From: Paramecium octaurelia
Taxonomy: Eukaryota; Ciliophora; Oligohymenophorea; Peniculida; Parameciidae
Direction of reading: 5' to 3'
Length of the DNA stretch: 64,000 nt
Assembly: GCA_905182995.1 (NCBI GenBank)
Contig: CAJJDP010000008.1
Location: forward strand, 762,506-826,505
The first letter of the stretch is position 1; each line of letters begins with the position of its first letter. Below the pieces are notes generated by a model. That model saw nothing but the letters and a program-made list of their open reading frames with translations, was not told where the DNA came from and made no database searches. Position numbers and translations under genes: made by a program. Shown piece by piece: positions 14,225 to 27,572 of the stretch.

Positions 14225-14558
14225 AGATAATTAATATGAAATGACATAATCATATAAATCAAAGCAATTTACTAAATTTTATGGAATTCATCTCATGATC
14301 AAAACCACTCAACAACATTGATATTATTTAATTTAAATTTTGATATATATATATTCATTAATATATATTTAATTACTTATGTGCATTCAATTTCTAATAA
14401 TCATCAATCTTATAGAAAGAGGAACACATGATAATGCCTTCAGAAATAAGACGGTTGGTTATGTTTTAGATGATTTTATTTAATTGTATAGTTCCAGATT
14501 GATCTAAAATTTAGTATAAAAAAAATGAAGTCAGAAAAATAAATAATAATTTAAAATA
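14225..14558. other. Intergenic, divergent promoter region
   Basis: 334 bp of AT-rich DNA between two divergent genes. It holds a TA-repeat tract near 14,340 but no coding signal I trust. Confidence 0.5.
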
Positions 14559-14975
14559 ATGAATTAGAAAAAATATAAAAAAATGAGAACTAAAAATAAG
14601 CACAAACTCAAGGATGAAGTATCAACGGAAATTGAATTATATAATAAAGAAAAGATCATTTTAAAAAGGTTAGCTGAAAATCAAAATATTGAATATTTAG
14701 TCCAAAATCAAAAATAGGAGATTTGGAAAAGATGTGATGAAATCGACATAGAATTGATCAATTACTACGAGGAAAACCAAAAAAAATTCCCAAAAATCTT
14801 AGGAAAAACCTTAATTAGAATTTGTGATCTTGAAGTCAAAAATGATTAAAAATATTTGAGAGTTCAATTAGAAGGAGAAAACTAGCTGTAACTTTTTCCC
14901 TATTCTTTTTTGAAACTTCACGTTCCTCACCAGCTAGTACAATTTTTACTTTCGATTTATAATCCATATTTGTGA
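14559..14975 (+). CDS. Unknown small basic protein
   Basis: 138 aa, no intron. I do not recognise it. The N-terminal 60 residues are Lys/Glu-rich and probably coiled-coil (MNQKKYKKMRTKNKHKLKDE), followed by IWKRCDEIDIELINYYEE and a more hydrophobic C-terminus ending in FLLSIYNPYL. The first in-frame ATG is at 14559; a further ATG 30 bp upstream is in another frame. It stops 17 bp before the next gene on the same strand. Confidence 0.55.
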
Positions 14976-14992
14976 ATTATTTTATAAATTAA

Positions 14993-15811
14993 ATGTCATC
15001 TACTTCGAAGTAATTGGTGTTTCCTCCCATCGGTAAACATATCGAGGATTTACAACATCAGTTGAAAGAGTCTGTTCAACAATACAAGGCGGACAGAAAT
15101 AGAGAATACAAAGATGTAAAGAAGAAGAGATTGAAAGAAATTAATGAAGAGAATAAATACAAGATCTTTCATCGAAAGGGTAGATTTCATTTTCTAAATT
15201 AGTTTTCAATTCTCAAAGCAAACAATATGGAGGTATATTCGAGAAGGAAAAGGATATATATTTATGTAAGGAACCCTTAATAAATGATTATCTGAAATAT
15301 CACATAATAGAGCCATAAAGAAACTTAGAGAAAGGACTAATTGAAAGTAGATAATTAAGCTTAAATTAGTTAAAACTGGAACAAAAGAGTTTTTGGATGC
15401 CAGTTGTTTTGGTGAAGTTCCATTATAGAAATTAGGAGAAAAGGAAAGAAAGTTAAGAGAATTTTGGATAAAGGAAGGGGAAAGACAAGCAAAGATCAGA
15501 TATAAGGCCCTAATAGATTCACAAACAGGAGTGTAAAAAAAAGTAAATCAATCGAAAAGATTGAAAGAATTAAAAGTCTTTATCCCAAATAAATTCACTC
15601 TCGATTTATTTGATGAACATCCATCATAAATTTTAGCATTAACGTAATTACACGTAATTAAACTATTAGACAATTACATTCACATTCAAAAACTATGAAA
15701 TGGAAACCCAATAGTTTTTATGGGGAAGTATTCGATAATAGTTTCTGCAAGTTATCTGATTAAAACAAATCTATATTAAAAGATCTTGAAAAGTCAGAGT
15801 AACTAGAATGA
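14993..15811 (+). CDS. Unknown coiled-coil protein
   Basis: 248 aa after introns 15180-15202, 15347-15369 and 15644-15669. The N-terminus (PPIGKHIEDLQHQLKESVQQ) leads into a Lys/Glu-rich helix. The middle has LDASCFGEVPLQKLGEKERK and a further basic helix. No family recognised; the style resembles axonemal or basal-body proteins but that is only an impression. The third intron is supported because it changes a short chance stop into a longer, hydrophilic coding end. It stops 37 bp from the convergent kinase gene. Confidence 0.65.
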
Positions 15812-15848
15812 AAAATAAAGAATGTCTTTTAATAAATTTGATAAAATT

Positions 15849-17537
15849 TCAATCCTTTTTTGCGTATTTTAACAAGGGATTATTTTCAGCTTACTTAGCA
15901 AATCTCGATGGTTTTATTTATGGTGATGGCTAATATTATTGATTGTTCTTCTTAGTAGGAGTTCCAATAGATTGAGCACTATCTATAGAATCAACTTTTC
16001 CTTTTAACAAGGGGGAATCATGTGCCACTGCTTTAGTAGAATCAATTTATTTTTATTGTTAAATTTATTTTTGCATCAAAAGACCAGGAGATTGTTTCGG
16101 TGATTAAAGAGGGGAGTTGATATTTCTTGTAGCATCGAATTTAGAATACCTAAAATAACATCTATAATATTACTCATCATTGATTTTATTCATCATATTC
16201 TGAATTTCATTACCCTCGTCGATTTCGTCTATGCTCTATTGATCTTCCTTTTCTGCTTCCACCATAATCTTAGCCATATCTGATAAAAATGCATGATGCA
16301 AGCATTTTTCAGCATTGATCCTTTTTTTTGGATCCTTTTCTAACATTTGCTTCAATAAATCAACTGCAGCCCCAGGAGCATTTTACAGTTATTTAATGTC
16401 GAAATCGATACTTGCTTCCCTGTTTTATTTGACAACAGTAGCATAACTTTTGCCATTGAAAGCTGGCTTACCAGTCAATAATAAATAAAAGACTAATCCC
16501 AAACTATAGACATCACAAATAGAGGAGTATTTAGATTTCATGTCCTTTATGTTAATTACTTCGGGTGCCACGTAACCAGGAGTACCACATCTGCAATAGA
16601 GATAAACTGGTTCATTGACGTGAGTAGCCAAACCAAAATCAGCTATTACTACTGATTCCATTTTCCTAATGTAATCGAATTAAATTTTACTTTGAAACTT
16701 TAAATAGGATATTTTCAAGTTTTAAATCTCTATGCATTATATCTTTTCTATGCATTTCCTGCAGACCAATTAATATGCCAACCATTATTTGTTGTATTTG
16801 CTTTGTATTGATAGGCACTTTATCTTTGATTAGGTCGTACAATGAGCCTCCCTCTAACAATTCCAAAGCTACATATAAGGAATTCGATGTTTCATAAACT
16901 TCAAACAACTTCATCAGATGCTTGTTATTCAATTTCCTCATGATTGCTATTTCATTTAAAATTGCTTCCTTCCCATTTTCCTCTGCATAAGCTGCCTATT
17001 TTGCAAAGGCTTTGATTGCCATTTCTTCCCCATCTTCAATTCTTTCAGCCATATAGACCTGTTATAAAATATATAAATTGCATACTGTTGCAAAATTTCC
17101 CTTCCCAATTTTTTTGTAAACTCTAAACATGTGATGAAATTGCCATTAATTGATTCTAGGACTTAGAAATTGTCTCCATTCAAGTATCAATTTAGAAGAA
17201 GCACTCAATTTGTAGGTTGGCATAATTCCTGCATTATCTCTTAAGAATTGAATTCCTATTATTGGGCCTAAGGAATCATCATCTTCGTCTTTTTTTTAAA
17301 TCGCTTATCTTAAGATTTCAAATTTGGTATCGAATTCTAACTTAATACACTTTTTGAATTATCCATCCTTTGAGTTAATATAGGAGTACGATTTACCTTA
17401 ACACATACTATGTAATGATCATATCCATAAAGTAGCCTAGTTTTCCCATTTGGTTTAGTAAATTCTCCTTAAATGATGAGATGCTCTTGTTTTGGTTTGA
17501 AATCGTTCGGAATTGGAATCCACAGTTTTTAATGCAT
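15849..17537 (-). CDS. CAMK-like Ser/Thr kinase with N-terminal PH-like region
   Basis: 535 aa, introns 17368-17396, 17059-17085 and 16666-16690. About 130 N-terminal residues form the PH-like region (WIPIPNDFKPKQEHLI, ending WQFHHMFRVYKKIG). The kinase core has GKGNFATVYMA, MAIKAFAK, MHRDLKLENILF, ADFGLAT and [10 protein letters not shown], so all catalytic residues are intact. A C-terminal tail of about 130 residues is rich in Ser, Pro, Gln and Lys (PSPQIKPSRFAK). The 27-nt intron in the glycine loop carries no in-frame TGA. It is the same architecture as the kinase at 10.6 kb. Confidence 0.88.
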
Positions 17538-17706
17538 CAAAATTTTGAAATAATAATAATTAAAGTGAGAATGATTATGCTCTTGTTTAAATAGTTTAAA
17601 AAATAATAATTAACATTTATTAATAATCCATTTGTAAGAATATAAACGTGTAATAATCAAAATTATAATGTGATTTTGACTTCTAAGTTCGAAAATACAT
17701 GTAAGA

Positions 17707-18040
17707 TCAAAAAAATCCTTAGCTTTAAAAATTACCCAATTGAATCCACTTTTAAATAGCTTCCACACTCCCACTCATTAACATTTTAATAATGAGATTA
17801 AAAGGACATTCAATTTTATGATTTCGACCATTATAATTGATAATTATTAAATATACCGCAAGTTAATAAAAAATAAATTATTTCATTATGATGTAAGAAA
17901 TTGTTGTTTTCTCCTTGGAAGATAAAAAATAAACCTTTATGCCATAAAATGGAAGCACCTACTTAAATTTAGCAATATTTATTATAATATTGTTCTTCTG
18001 AAAATTCTAATTGTTCTGCCTGATAAATTAATTTAGACAT
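17707..18040 (-). CDS. Possible small protein
   Basis: 101 aa if one 28-nt intron (17935-17962) is removed. The start reads MSKLIYQAEQLEFSEEQYY and the later part INYNGRNHKIECPFNLIIK, both with a normal residue mix. No family recognised. The frame without the intron ends 40 codons earlier. With a single TGA stop in AT-rich DNA, frames of this length arise by chance, so this is tentative. Confidence 0.35.
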
Positions 18041-18107
18041 TTACTATAAAGATGAGAAGAAAAACACAAAAATGTTTCAATTTAAAACAATATTTATAAT
18101 TAAATCT

Positions 18108-19715
18108 TCATGTGAAACTTTCAGGTTGTCTAAAGTAATTTATTAATATCTTCAAATCTGATTTATCAATACTAATTTGATTTTATACTTATCTATACTA
18201 CAGTTTAGCAATTTAACTTTTTATGATAAGTCTAACCATTTCGTTCATTTTAACAGTTTATGGAAACTACTTTTATTCTTCATTCAAACATTCTTCATTT
18301 TTTTTATTCGAATTTATATTATGCATGAGACCGATCACACTCAATAATAAGTTTGATACCTCGGTTGATTGAAAATAATATTTATTTCTAAAAACTCCAT
18401 TTTTGAAAGATTAAACTTGTTTATTAAATAGATGAGCATTAGTTTGCATAATCAAGATGTTCAGTTGATTTAATAATAGGAATGAAACCATATAAGTTAG
18501 GAATATGATTAATAGAGTTATGCTAAGGAATATGATGAGTTGCTATTGAATGATGTTATTGTACTCGTCAACTATGAGGGATAATTAAATGTTTTAAAGT
18601 AGTTTCAAATAATTAGTGTTTTTAACAAGTAATAGAATATATGGGGTTCCATTGATAGTTGCAGTTTGAATGATGCTAGAATCATTTAATTTAGTATTAT
18701 ATCTACAGAGAACATTATTGTATTCTTGGATGTTGCTGCAACTGCTTGAATAATTTAATTTATTGTGATAGTTTACTATTTATTCAAAATCTGTTTAATT
18801 GAAACCAGAATAATTTTAATCAGCTATTGAAAATATAGTTTAATTTGGATTATCATAAAGCTTGCTATAAATGACCTACCCTTTCAAATTAATAATCGTG
18901 ACTGTGGTTGAGTCATCCTGATATTTAAAAGCTTAGGTCTAATTAAAGTCAATATCTTTAGCAATCACTCCTTCTATTTCTTCATTGAGACTTATCAAAT
19001 TCGAGGTCATAGCAATCCGAATCCCACCTCCAGAAAGGAAAATTTAATAGGGATTGCCATAAATGAGTTAACTTAAGTTAGTGGTGTTGGTCGTTTAATT
19101 TCTATGAAATGTATACCATGGTCTTGAGTGCGGTTTAAATCCAGGTTTAAAATAAAAACCTTAACTCAGAGTATAGAATTACGCGTTATTGGCATGACTG
19201 AAATATAAAGCTTGAGTGTTATCTATTGAGTTTCTAAATTGAGTGAGAATTGATGTTATTTTATAAACTATTTGTAATTCTTCGATGTCTCTTTAAGTAC
19301 AGGTTGCATTGAATATTCCGAAACAGAATGAAGAACTGTAACAGTAGGTGTCATTTGTGTTTTCTTTATTCAAACATTATACTGGATCAACAATATTAAA
19401 TGAATTTGATTAAAAGTATTGATTAAACTTATTGATCAGCGATATCTGGTTGCTGCCAGAATTCAAAAGCGTTTGGATGTTATGCTTGTACATCCATACA
19501 CTATTTAATTCTGCTTGTGTTTATCTTATAAATATTACATCGGCAGATTCTTAAATGCTTTTTTGAACCAAAATTTGGCCACCAATTATGATTGCTGTCA
19601 ATAAAGCAAAAACCAAAATTAAACTGGCTATCTATATTGTAAGTATTTGATGTCGAATTCTCCAATTCTTATTAATGTACCAATACTTTTTTTTTATCAA
19701 TTCATTTAATATCAT
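18108..19715 (-). CDS. Cache-domain membrane receptor-like protein
   Basis: 535 aa, no intron. A short basic N-terminus (KKYWYINKNWRIR) precedes one membrane segment at about residues 23-45. An extracellular region of about 350 residues follows, with many N-x-S/T sites, paired cysteines and the Cache/dCache signature FKPHSRPWYTFHRN. A second membrane segment (LIIFLSITLLIIFLTYMVSF) lies at about residue 410, then a Lys/Gln-rich cytoplasmic tail. This is the layout of extracellular small-molecule sensors. No kinase or cyclase domain is fused, so the output partner is unknown. Absence of introns in a gene of this size is uncommon here. Confidence 0.75.
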
Positions 19716-20291
19716 TTAATTTATTATTATTGGAGTTAATAATTCAAAATAAAACAGAAGATATTTAGCTGTATTAATCAAATTAACATTTTTTAGAAAA
19801 TCATTCAAAAATCTCAAAGAATTATGAGTGCAATATTAAAAAAGAACAAATACTATGCTAAAATTTTTAAATTTTAAATTTCATAAGTCTTAGCTACTTT
19901 TAATTTCTTTTTTTTATAATTATTTGTTCAATTATATATTTGATAACGCATCTGTAACATCCGAAGTTACATAAGTGTGTCCATTTTTTAAACAGTGATA
20001 ACTATTTTAATTATGTCTTATGTCTATAATTCTTTTTTTTAATTAGCTGCCCATAAAAATGTGAGTAACATATAGATATGTCAATACTATTCTTGATATG
20101 TGTGGTTATCTGCCATTTAAGAGTTGAGGATAAAAAAAAATGAGGAGTTAAATGGGTAATTGATATTCTGATTCAACTCCAGTGGATTTTAAAGTGAGGA
20201 TACTTTCAATAATGGTATTTAGGGGAATTATTTAATCGTTTTATGTAATATTTACTATATCAATTTTATTCATATAATTGCTGACTTAAAT
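19716..20291. other. Intergenic, divergent promoter region
   Basis: 576 bp of AT-rich DNA with homopolymer runs between divergent membrane-protein genes. I see no gene, RNA or repeat unit in it. Confidence 0.5.
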
Positions 20292-22892
20292 ATGAGCAAA
20301 ATTGTTCCACTTCCAATAAAATCAAGCGCGATAATCATTAAAGAATAAGAGGATGACATCAGACCAGTATGAAAGTATAATTATGTTTAGAGTGACCCTG
20401 TCAAGGCAAATTAATACATGTTATAAAACATGTTTTTCAAGCAGGATGAAACTGGTCATCCAATTCCATATGAATTCACAGTGGGATTGGATGAATTCAA
20501 AAAACATGGTTTAGGATTGTATTTGTATTTTAAATTCTTGGAATGCACTATCTATGTTTTCCTGGTCATGAGTATAATTGCAAGCGTAATTTGTTATTTC
20601 AATTCTACTGGAAATGGCTTAGATGCATGGAAGAACCTAAATCTACTCTAAGTAATCTTGAATTCTATTATTAGAAATTGAGCGTTGGCAATCAAGAAAA
20701 AATTAAAAGTAGTACTGGAACTGAATATACTACCTCAGATATTTAAGATTTTTATAATAACTCCTAAACTTGGCTCTCGACTTTGACTTGGATGGATTTC
20801 AGTTACACATTGATATTCATCCTCTTTTATTTAGCCTTTTCATATTGGTCTAACAGGGAAATCAAAGAATCCATGGTGAAAGAAAAGGTTCCTGCCAATT
20901 TCTCATTAGGAGTAAGCCTCTAACAATATCAATAGATAAAAGGACTGAGGGAAGATGAGAGAGATCCGAATAAGCTAAAAGGGTTCATCGAAGATCTGGG
21001 ATTTAAGGTCAAAGAGGTGAAATTGGCTAAGAACTACTCAAACACCTTATTACTGCACAAACAAGAGGCTGAATTGAAAATCCTAATCAAAGGAGAAGAT
21101 ATCAAGGCCCAATTTCCAGAGTAAGCTTTCTATCATATCCATTTAGTTACGACCCAGCAGTCAAACAGAAATATATGAAACAACTATTAGAGATATAGGC
21201 TGAGAGAGAAACCATTATCAAGAATATTATAGGGAAAAGATTAAGACATGATGAATATCCTACATTAATGGCATTTGTGATATTCGAAAGAATCGGAGAT
21301 AAAAACTTGTTTATTAAAGAATATAAAGCAAATACTAATTACAGTGTTTTTTAAACATTTTGTTGCGGCAAAAAAGTGGATGATAAATATTTGTTTAGAG
21401 GCAATGTTTTACAAATAATACCTTAAGTGGACAACCCAAGTAATATTAATTGGGAAAATCTTGAGGTTTCTTCATCAAACAGATTTTTGAGACAAATATT
21501 GGTTGGTTTTGGAGTGTTTTGTTTAATGATCATTACCTTTTTTATTGTGTTTGCCATAAATGTTGTAAGTAAATACAGTCCAGAGGATTGCGAAATAAGA
21601 GATTACACGTATGAAAACACATAGAAATGGATAAGTGAAGCAACTACAGCAAGTGATAAAACTTAAATCTAATAATGTTTTTGTATGAATTTGAGTCTAA
21701 CAACCCTTTATGCAGATTATTTTAATTACTGTTCAGATATTGTGTATCAATATACTGGAATACAAGCATTGCAAATTGTGTCTGCCTTTGTGATTCTGAT
21801 TGTTAACAGTTTACTGCAATTACTTATAAAAAGTATTGTAATTTTCGAAAGGTATCAGAGTTTAAGTAAGAAACTTTCAGGTACTCTAACTAAACTCTTT
21901 ATATCATTATTTGTCAATACTGCTTTGATTACTTTGATTTTGAAGGCAAATATTTATGGATTCAAACTATCCTACTATTTGAGTTCTCCGATTCCTCCTT
22001 TGTAATCAGCATAACAAAAAGAGGTGTTCCCTTCGGATTTTAATAGAGAGTGGTATGCAGTAGTGGGAGCAGCCTATGTCAACACTTGGATAATCAATAT
22101 ATTTTCTCCATATTTTGTTGATTTTGTGCTCTACCCAATAAAAAATTGGTTGAGAAAGAGAGAAGCACTTACTGCTAAGATTTAGAGAGACTTAAACAGA
22201 CTCTCTGTTGGACCAGAATTTAATCTTGACCTATACTATGCCAATCTCCTTAACACCATATTTGTAACCTTATTTTACTCATCTCTTATCCCATTAATGT
22301 TGCCCCTAGGATTTTTTGCACTAGCTATGCACTTTTTGGTTCAGAAGTTCCTGCTTCTGAAGTATTATCGTAAGCCTCCTTCATATGATGAGGCCTTGCA
22401 TGACTCAGTCTTCACTTTACTTCCTTATTCTATTATCATGCATATTTTGATAGCAATATGGGCTTATGGTCACCCCTATCTATTCCCTTCATCCTCAGAT
22501 GCTCTAGTAGAAAATGGGGGTCTCCTGGATGTGTCAAAGGATTCAATCTGGATCAGAATTTCAAACTCTTCATAATTGTCGATTTTGGGAGTACTATTTG
22601 TCATCATCATGGTTATTAAATACTTTTTTATTAATCCGCTGGCATATTTAGTAAAGATCTGTTGTGACAATCAGGCAGTGGTATTTATTTATTAATATGA
22701 AAGATCGTAGATTTTGCTTAAGAGGAAACTTATGATTAAATTTATGATCAGATTTCATCTATTTAACTGGCAACATATGAGATAAGGGAAAATGAAAATT
22801 ACAAGGATTTGGTATATTCTCTCGATTCAGATCAACGATCCCCAACCTAAAGAAAATCCGAAGAAGAAAGAGTACCCCTGCAAGATATATGA
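20292..22892 (+). CDS. OSCA/TMEM63 (DUF221)-like cation channel
   Basis: 834 aa, introns 20367-20390, 20652-20674, 21121-21146 and 22681-22703. Two early membrane segments flank a luminal loop. A cytoplasmic region of about 200 residues follows, ending in the OSCA/TMEM63 pattern LMAFVIFERIGDKN and then NPSNINWENLEV before the next membrane helix. Six or more further helices follow (LMIITFFIVFAINVV, LQIVSAFVILIVNSLLQLL, LMLPLGFFALAMHFLVQKF and others). The last intron was placed because it replaces a hydrophobic chance tail with an acidic tail (YEIRENENYKDLVYSL). Relatives are mechanically or osmotically gated ion channels. The stop lies 22 bp from the convergent gene. Confidence 0.75.
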
Positions 22893-22914
22893 TTTATTCA
22901 TTATATGTTGTAAT

Positions 22915-25527
22915 TCATTTAATTTTCGCACTAGTACTTGTATTTCTAAAAAATTCATATATCTTTTTATTTGATTTCTCATATACATCTGAAAAGTTCT
23001 TTATTTATTTAATATCTTATTTTGGAGTAGGTTCATTTTTAATAACTTGACTTTTTCTTTGTTATCTGCAAATAACCTTGTTTGATGGTTACTTTAAGAG
23101 ATTTTATGAAAAACTCAATATAGGGATTGAAGGTAATAATTTGAGAGGGATAGTTTGTTGACTTTGCTATCTTGTAGAATCTATACTTTAGAGAGTAAAA
23201 GTCCGTAGATGAGTTTAAGTTGAAATCTTTTCATTTATTATCTTCCTACTCTATTGATGCAGATGAGCAAAGATGGGTTCTTTGGGAATTTGAGATTTTT
23301 TATGGGGAATTTGAGATTCGACTGTGTTTAAATATCTTCTTAGATTATTTGAAGTTGGAGTTAGCAAAGTAGATTCTTTTGTCAATTGACTATGAAAGGT
23401 TAATTTTGATGGTTAAGATGTTACATGAGTACTGTTTGTTACATTACTTGATTTCAGTTTCACTTCTGGAGTTGTTGGAGCCTCTGATATCTCATCAAAT
23501 TGGTGTTCTATTTATTTTATTTTATTTTCGATGACTTCTTTCTTCCATTCCTTGAATTTATACTCGTATGATGACATATGTTTATCAATGATCTCTTAAA
23601 TGTGATACTTCTTGGCTAGACTCTTAGCTTGAACACTGGATTCTTTTACAGTTCTGCATTCAATTATTATATCCTGTATTACTCTAAATAAATGTTTGGT
23701 AGAAGATCTCAATTCGCAATGAGCTACATCATAGCCTTCAATTTATATTAGTTTGATCACACCCGAATCGTTTAGGTTTTGGCTCTGATTGTCCACTAGT
23801 GAAGCTAAATCTTTTAGGCTAAAAAACTATTATAAGAATATATCTTAATTGATTAATTAAGATACTTTTTAAGTAGATTCTGGACTGAGATTAGGCAAAA
23901 TTTAATCAATTGTCTATTTGGATTGAGATTGTATTATGGTTTTTTCACGTAAAGGTTTTTCCTCTATGTGATCATAGATGGCATTCAAAAATTGATTGGA
24001 ATTTCTAATACTTGGATCTTTAGCTATTAATTTGATTTTATATTATTTTTCTAATTATTGCATTACTTAAGATAATTAAATGAACATTTTATTATATGTC
24101 CATTTTAAGTAAAACCTAATATGCATATATAATTATTTACTCATGTCCAAACATATCAGAATTACATGATTTCAATATTTCTTTTATGTTGTACAAAGAG
24201 TTTAAAATTCGAGATAGAACCGTGGTAAGCATAGTAAAAATTCTAACAAAAAAATATTTGTTGTTTGACAAATGTCTTATCTAAATATTTTTGAAGAATT
24301 GAGCCATCTCATGTAATTATTCATCTATCTATGGTGGTGCAGATTCAGGTTCATCTAACTCATAAAATTGCAACTAATTTAAAAATAGCAAATCATTTAT
24401 GAGTTGTCCTTTTTATAGTAATAAATCTTCATATCTATTCCTCAGGGTTCCATCTTGAAATTGCAATTTCCTATACACTTAAATCAATTAGTTTATTGAA
24501 TAATTCAAATCATTATCATGAAATTTGAAAAATATCTTCATTCTCGATGAGACTCCACTGAATCTTGCTCTATCTATATATTCTTATAAAGAGGAAGCCA
24601 ATTGAAGTCTTGAAAATGGTTATCTTAATTGGCTTCGAACATGTTGCAGAATCTCATCAAGTTCAAAATCATTTGGATTTTCTAACACAAATATTAGTCT
24701 TAATTTATCAATATCATCAAACTCTTCTAATAATTCAGCACATTCTTCAATTTTATGAAATTTAGTTTTAATTTCATCATCTATTTGATTAATGAGATCA
24801 CTAGTCTATTCATATTTGAGTAATAGTGACATCTCTCTATCCTCATGTTCGAGTAGTTCTTTTAAATTTGAGTCTGCAATTGCCTAAGATTTTTCTGCTT
24901 TAAATTTTAATTTTTCTATTTTTTAAGTCTACCATTCCTTTTCCAATTTCATAGCCTTTTTTATGGTGCCAATGTACTGTGTAAATACGGACAATTGCTA
25001 TTTGTTTTCAATCTCTTTAAATTGAATTTTAGGTTCATTTTTAATATATAATCCAATTTACTCTTTCATTAAGTTATTTTGTTTTTCAATAATCCTCACT
25101 GAATGCTCAATAGAATCAATTCTTTACTCTAACATCTACTAACAATCCATCTCTTAATCAATCTCATTTTATAGCTGTACCTCTGGAATCACTATAAACT
25201 AATCATTCTTGATCTTAATATCTTCTTACATTTATGATCTTTTGTTGTTATTAATGTAGGTCAATTCAGCCAAGATCTTTTAATAGCCTGCCACATCAAC
25301 ATCCTCATTTTTCTATAGATTGGCTTAATTCATTTCATATAAGAGTTCTTATTTGCGTTGTTCTAGTTTTTGATCGACGATCTTCATTACTAATTTTTAA
25401 GTACTTGAGTTTTTGGTTACAACAATTTTAATGCAGCCAATTGTTCTCTTAACACATTATCTATGCTCTCCTTATGCAAAAAGATACTAGTTTTAGTTTT
25501 GGTTACTACTCTTCGAAATGAATTCAT
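22915..25527 (-). CDS. Long alpha-helical protein, unknown
   Basis: 854 aa, introns 25382-25404 and 24116-24140. The first 300 residues are coiled-coil (QRKQELLYEMNQANLQKNED). The middle is folded and leucine-rich (LPNLSPESTQKVSQLI, ASLVDNQSQNL), and the C-terminal 170 residues are low-complexity Ser/Thr/Pro/Gln (EAPTTPEVKLKSSNVTN). I do not recognise a family. The mixture of coiled coil and helical repeats fits a cytoskeletal scaffold. The reading frame of the low-complexity tail is continuous with the body, with no intron needed. Confidence 0.75.
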
Positions 25528-25700
25528 TTAATTATTGAAATTTAGTAAATTCAATTGATATAAATAAATAAAGTATCTTTATTTTTATTCGAGAGAAAGG
25601 GATGTTCAAAAAAAGAACATTATTTTACAATATATTTAATTTTTCAATAAGAGTTTTCAAGAAATTTATTGAATCCTTTATTGTGTATCCTAAAATAAAA

Positions 25701-27105
25701 TCAGTATGCATACTCTAATAATTGAGTCTTGGTGTAATTTTTGTATTTCATTTCTAAAGGAATTTCAAAATTGTTCTCATCCATCCAATCTTGATATTGG
25801 GAATCCTGTTAAATACAAGTCCTTTCCCATTTTGGAAATAGAGACGGCTTTTCAATTTCAACCTAAGATGGCAAGTACTTTATCTTCATTGAACTAAAAG
25901 ATCCAACATTGGAATTCGAAGATGAATTTGAAAGATGTCTAAAGTCACTCCTTTGCCCTGGCTTCTTATTTGGATCAGGAGGTTACAACAAATGTTACTA
26001 TGAATTTTGAAACTATATTTAAGAATAATTTACTTTACTTGTCCGTGTTATGGTTGTTCATTGATTGTCCAGATTATTTAATTGGATAACTTGGATGAAC
26101 TTTTCATTACAGGTCCTGGAGAATGTTCTTTTAGCTTGTTAAATTCGAAGGATCTCTTTGATTCCAGAGAACTGAACTTTTTGGTGGATTTCATTAGACC
26201 TTCTGTCCAATCGAAAATGCCATCCAATATGAATTGGTTGTTTTCAGCAATCTAATTCAGCAATTACAAAATGTATTAGTAGTTAGGCTCATCTGCAAAA
26301 CTCAAAGTCTTGATGTACTGCAAGATCTCCACTAATTCGTGAGGTTAATTAGCACATAAATCATTCAGATCAATGTTTTACTTTATGTCTCCAACTGCTT
26401 TGGTTCTTTCGTTTTCAGAGACAGGCAAATTTTACCAAGGCAAGCTACCACGCAGAAAGTAGAGAACAACATAAAATAAGGATTCCAAGTCATCTTTCCT
26501 GGCTATTTCATGACCTTAATGAGCTGCAACCGAGGCATACCTTGGAGTACCCATAAATGTTTTATCTTTGCGAAATGGCCTAAAAGATTTAAATTGAACA
26601 AAATGTACATATGTTCACCCTAAACGCAATAAACCTTACTAATACCAAAGTCAACAATATATAGACTTTCATTATCTTTGGACATCAAAATATTTTCAGG
26701 TTTCAAATCTCTATGAATAACATTCCTATTGTGTATATTTCTCAGTATTGACACGCAGTCATACGCAATCTAGATGGAGCATTTAAGACTGAATTTTTTT
26801 TATTGTCTAAAGTAGAATGACAGATCTCTCCCTAATAATTATATAACCATGAGATTGAACTCATCCTCTGTTCCAAACCATATCAATTTCGGAGTCCCCT
26901 CTGCTTCATTGAGTTATTTCAGAATTTCCACTTCCCTTTCTAAAGATCTCATCTCTTCATTATCCTCTTTTTCTAATTTTAGAGCATGTTCTTAGTTTGT
27001 TTATTTATCTAAAACAAGAAATACCACTCCAAAGGCTCCAGATGAGATTTTTTTCTTCACTACAAATCTATTCAGAAAAACTTTCTATTATGCCTCCCGA
27101 CTCAT
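25701..27105 (-). CDS. Casein kinase 1-like protein kinase
   Basis: 449 aa, introns 26580-26608 and 26013-26038. The kinase domain starts at residue 11: SSGAFGVVFLV, ATP lysine in [28 protein letters not shown]1-family marks follow: MGTPRYASVAAHQG in place of the usual APE block and RKDDLESLFYVVLYFL, with LPW after it. All catalytic residues are present. The 150-residue tail is Ser/Asn/Gln-rich (SNSSSNSNVGSFSSMK) and ends in MKYKNYTKTQLLEYAY. It should phosphorylate Ser/Thr sites; ciliates have many such paralogues. Confidence 0.88.
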
Positions 27106-27572
27106 AGGAAAAATTAAAAAAAATTTATAATATTGTTAAGAATATTTTTTATAGTATGGTAAATCAAGCTAATCAAAGTTGAATAATTTTGAATATGTAT
27201 TTTTTATTTATTTATTATTTATATTTTTTTTCCTTTTTTCCAAAACCATTCCAAAAATTCTCATATTCTTTTTTAGGTTCCAAATTGTTAATTATTATCA
27301 TTAAAACTCTGCTATATAGAACACCCACTTCTTAATTGCAAATAAGCAACTACATTGAAAATATATTGTTTAAAATTGATATAATCATAATGTTTATTTT
27401 CAAAGAGTTGAATAGTCTTCTATTAAATTCAAGAGTTCATTCCTTTCTATTTCTGATTAAATATGTTTAACACATATTTTCATTATTTGATTTCTATTAA
27501 TAATTATTTGACCAAATTTTGTACCGAATTATAAGAAAAATTCATTAGTAAATATTAAAAAATAATTCCTTA
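27106..27572. other. Intergenic, divergent promoter region
   Basis: 467 bp, very AT-rich, between the CK1-like gene and the next plus-strand gene. No feature recognised. Confidence 0.5.
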
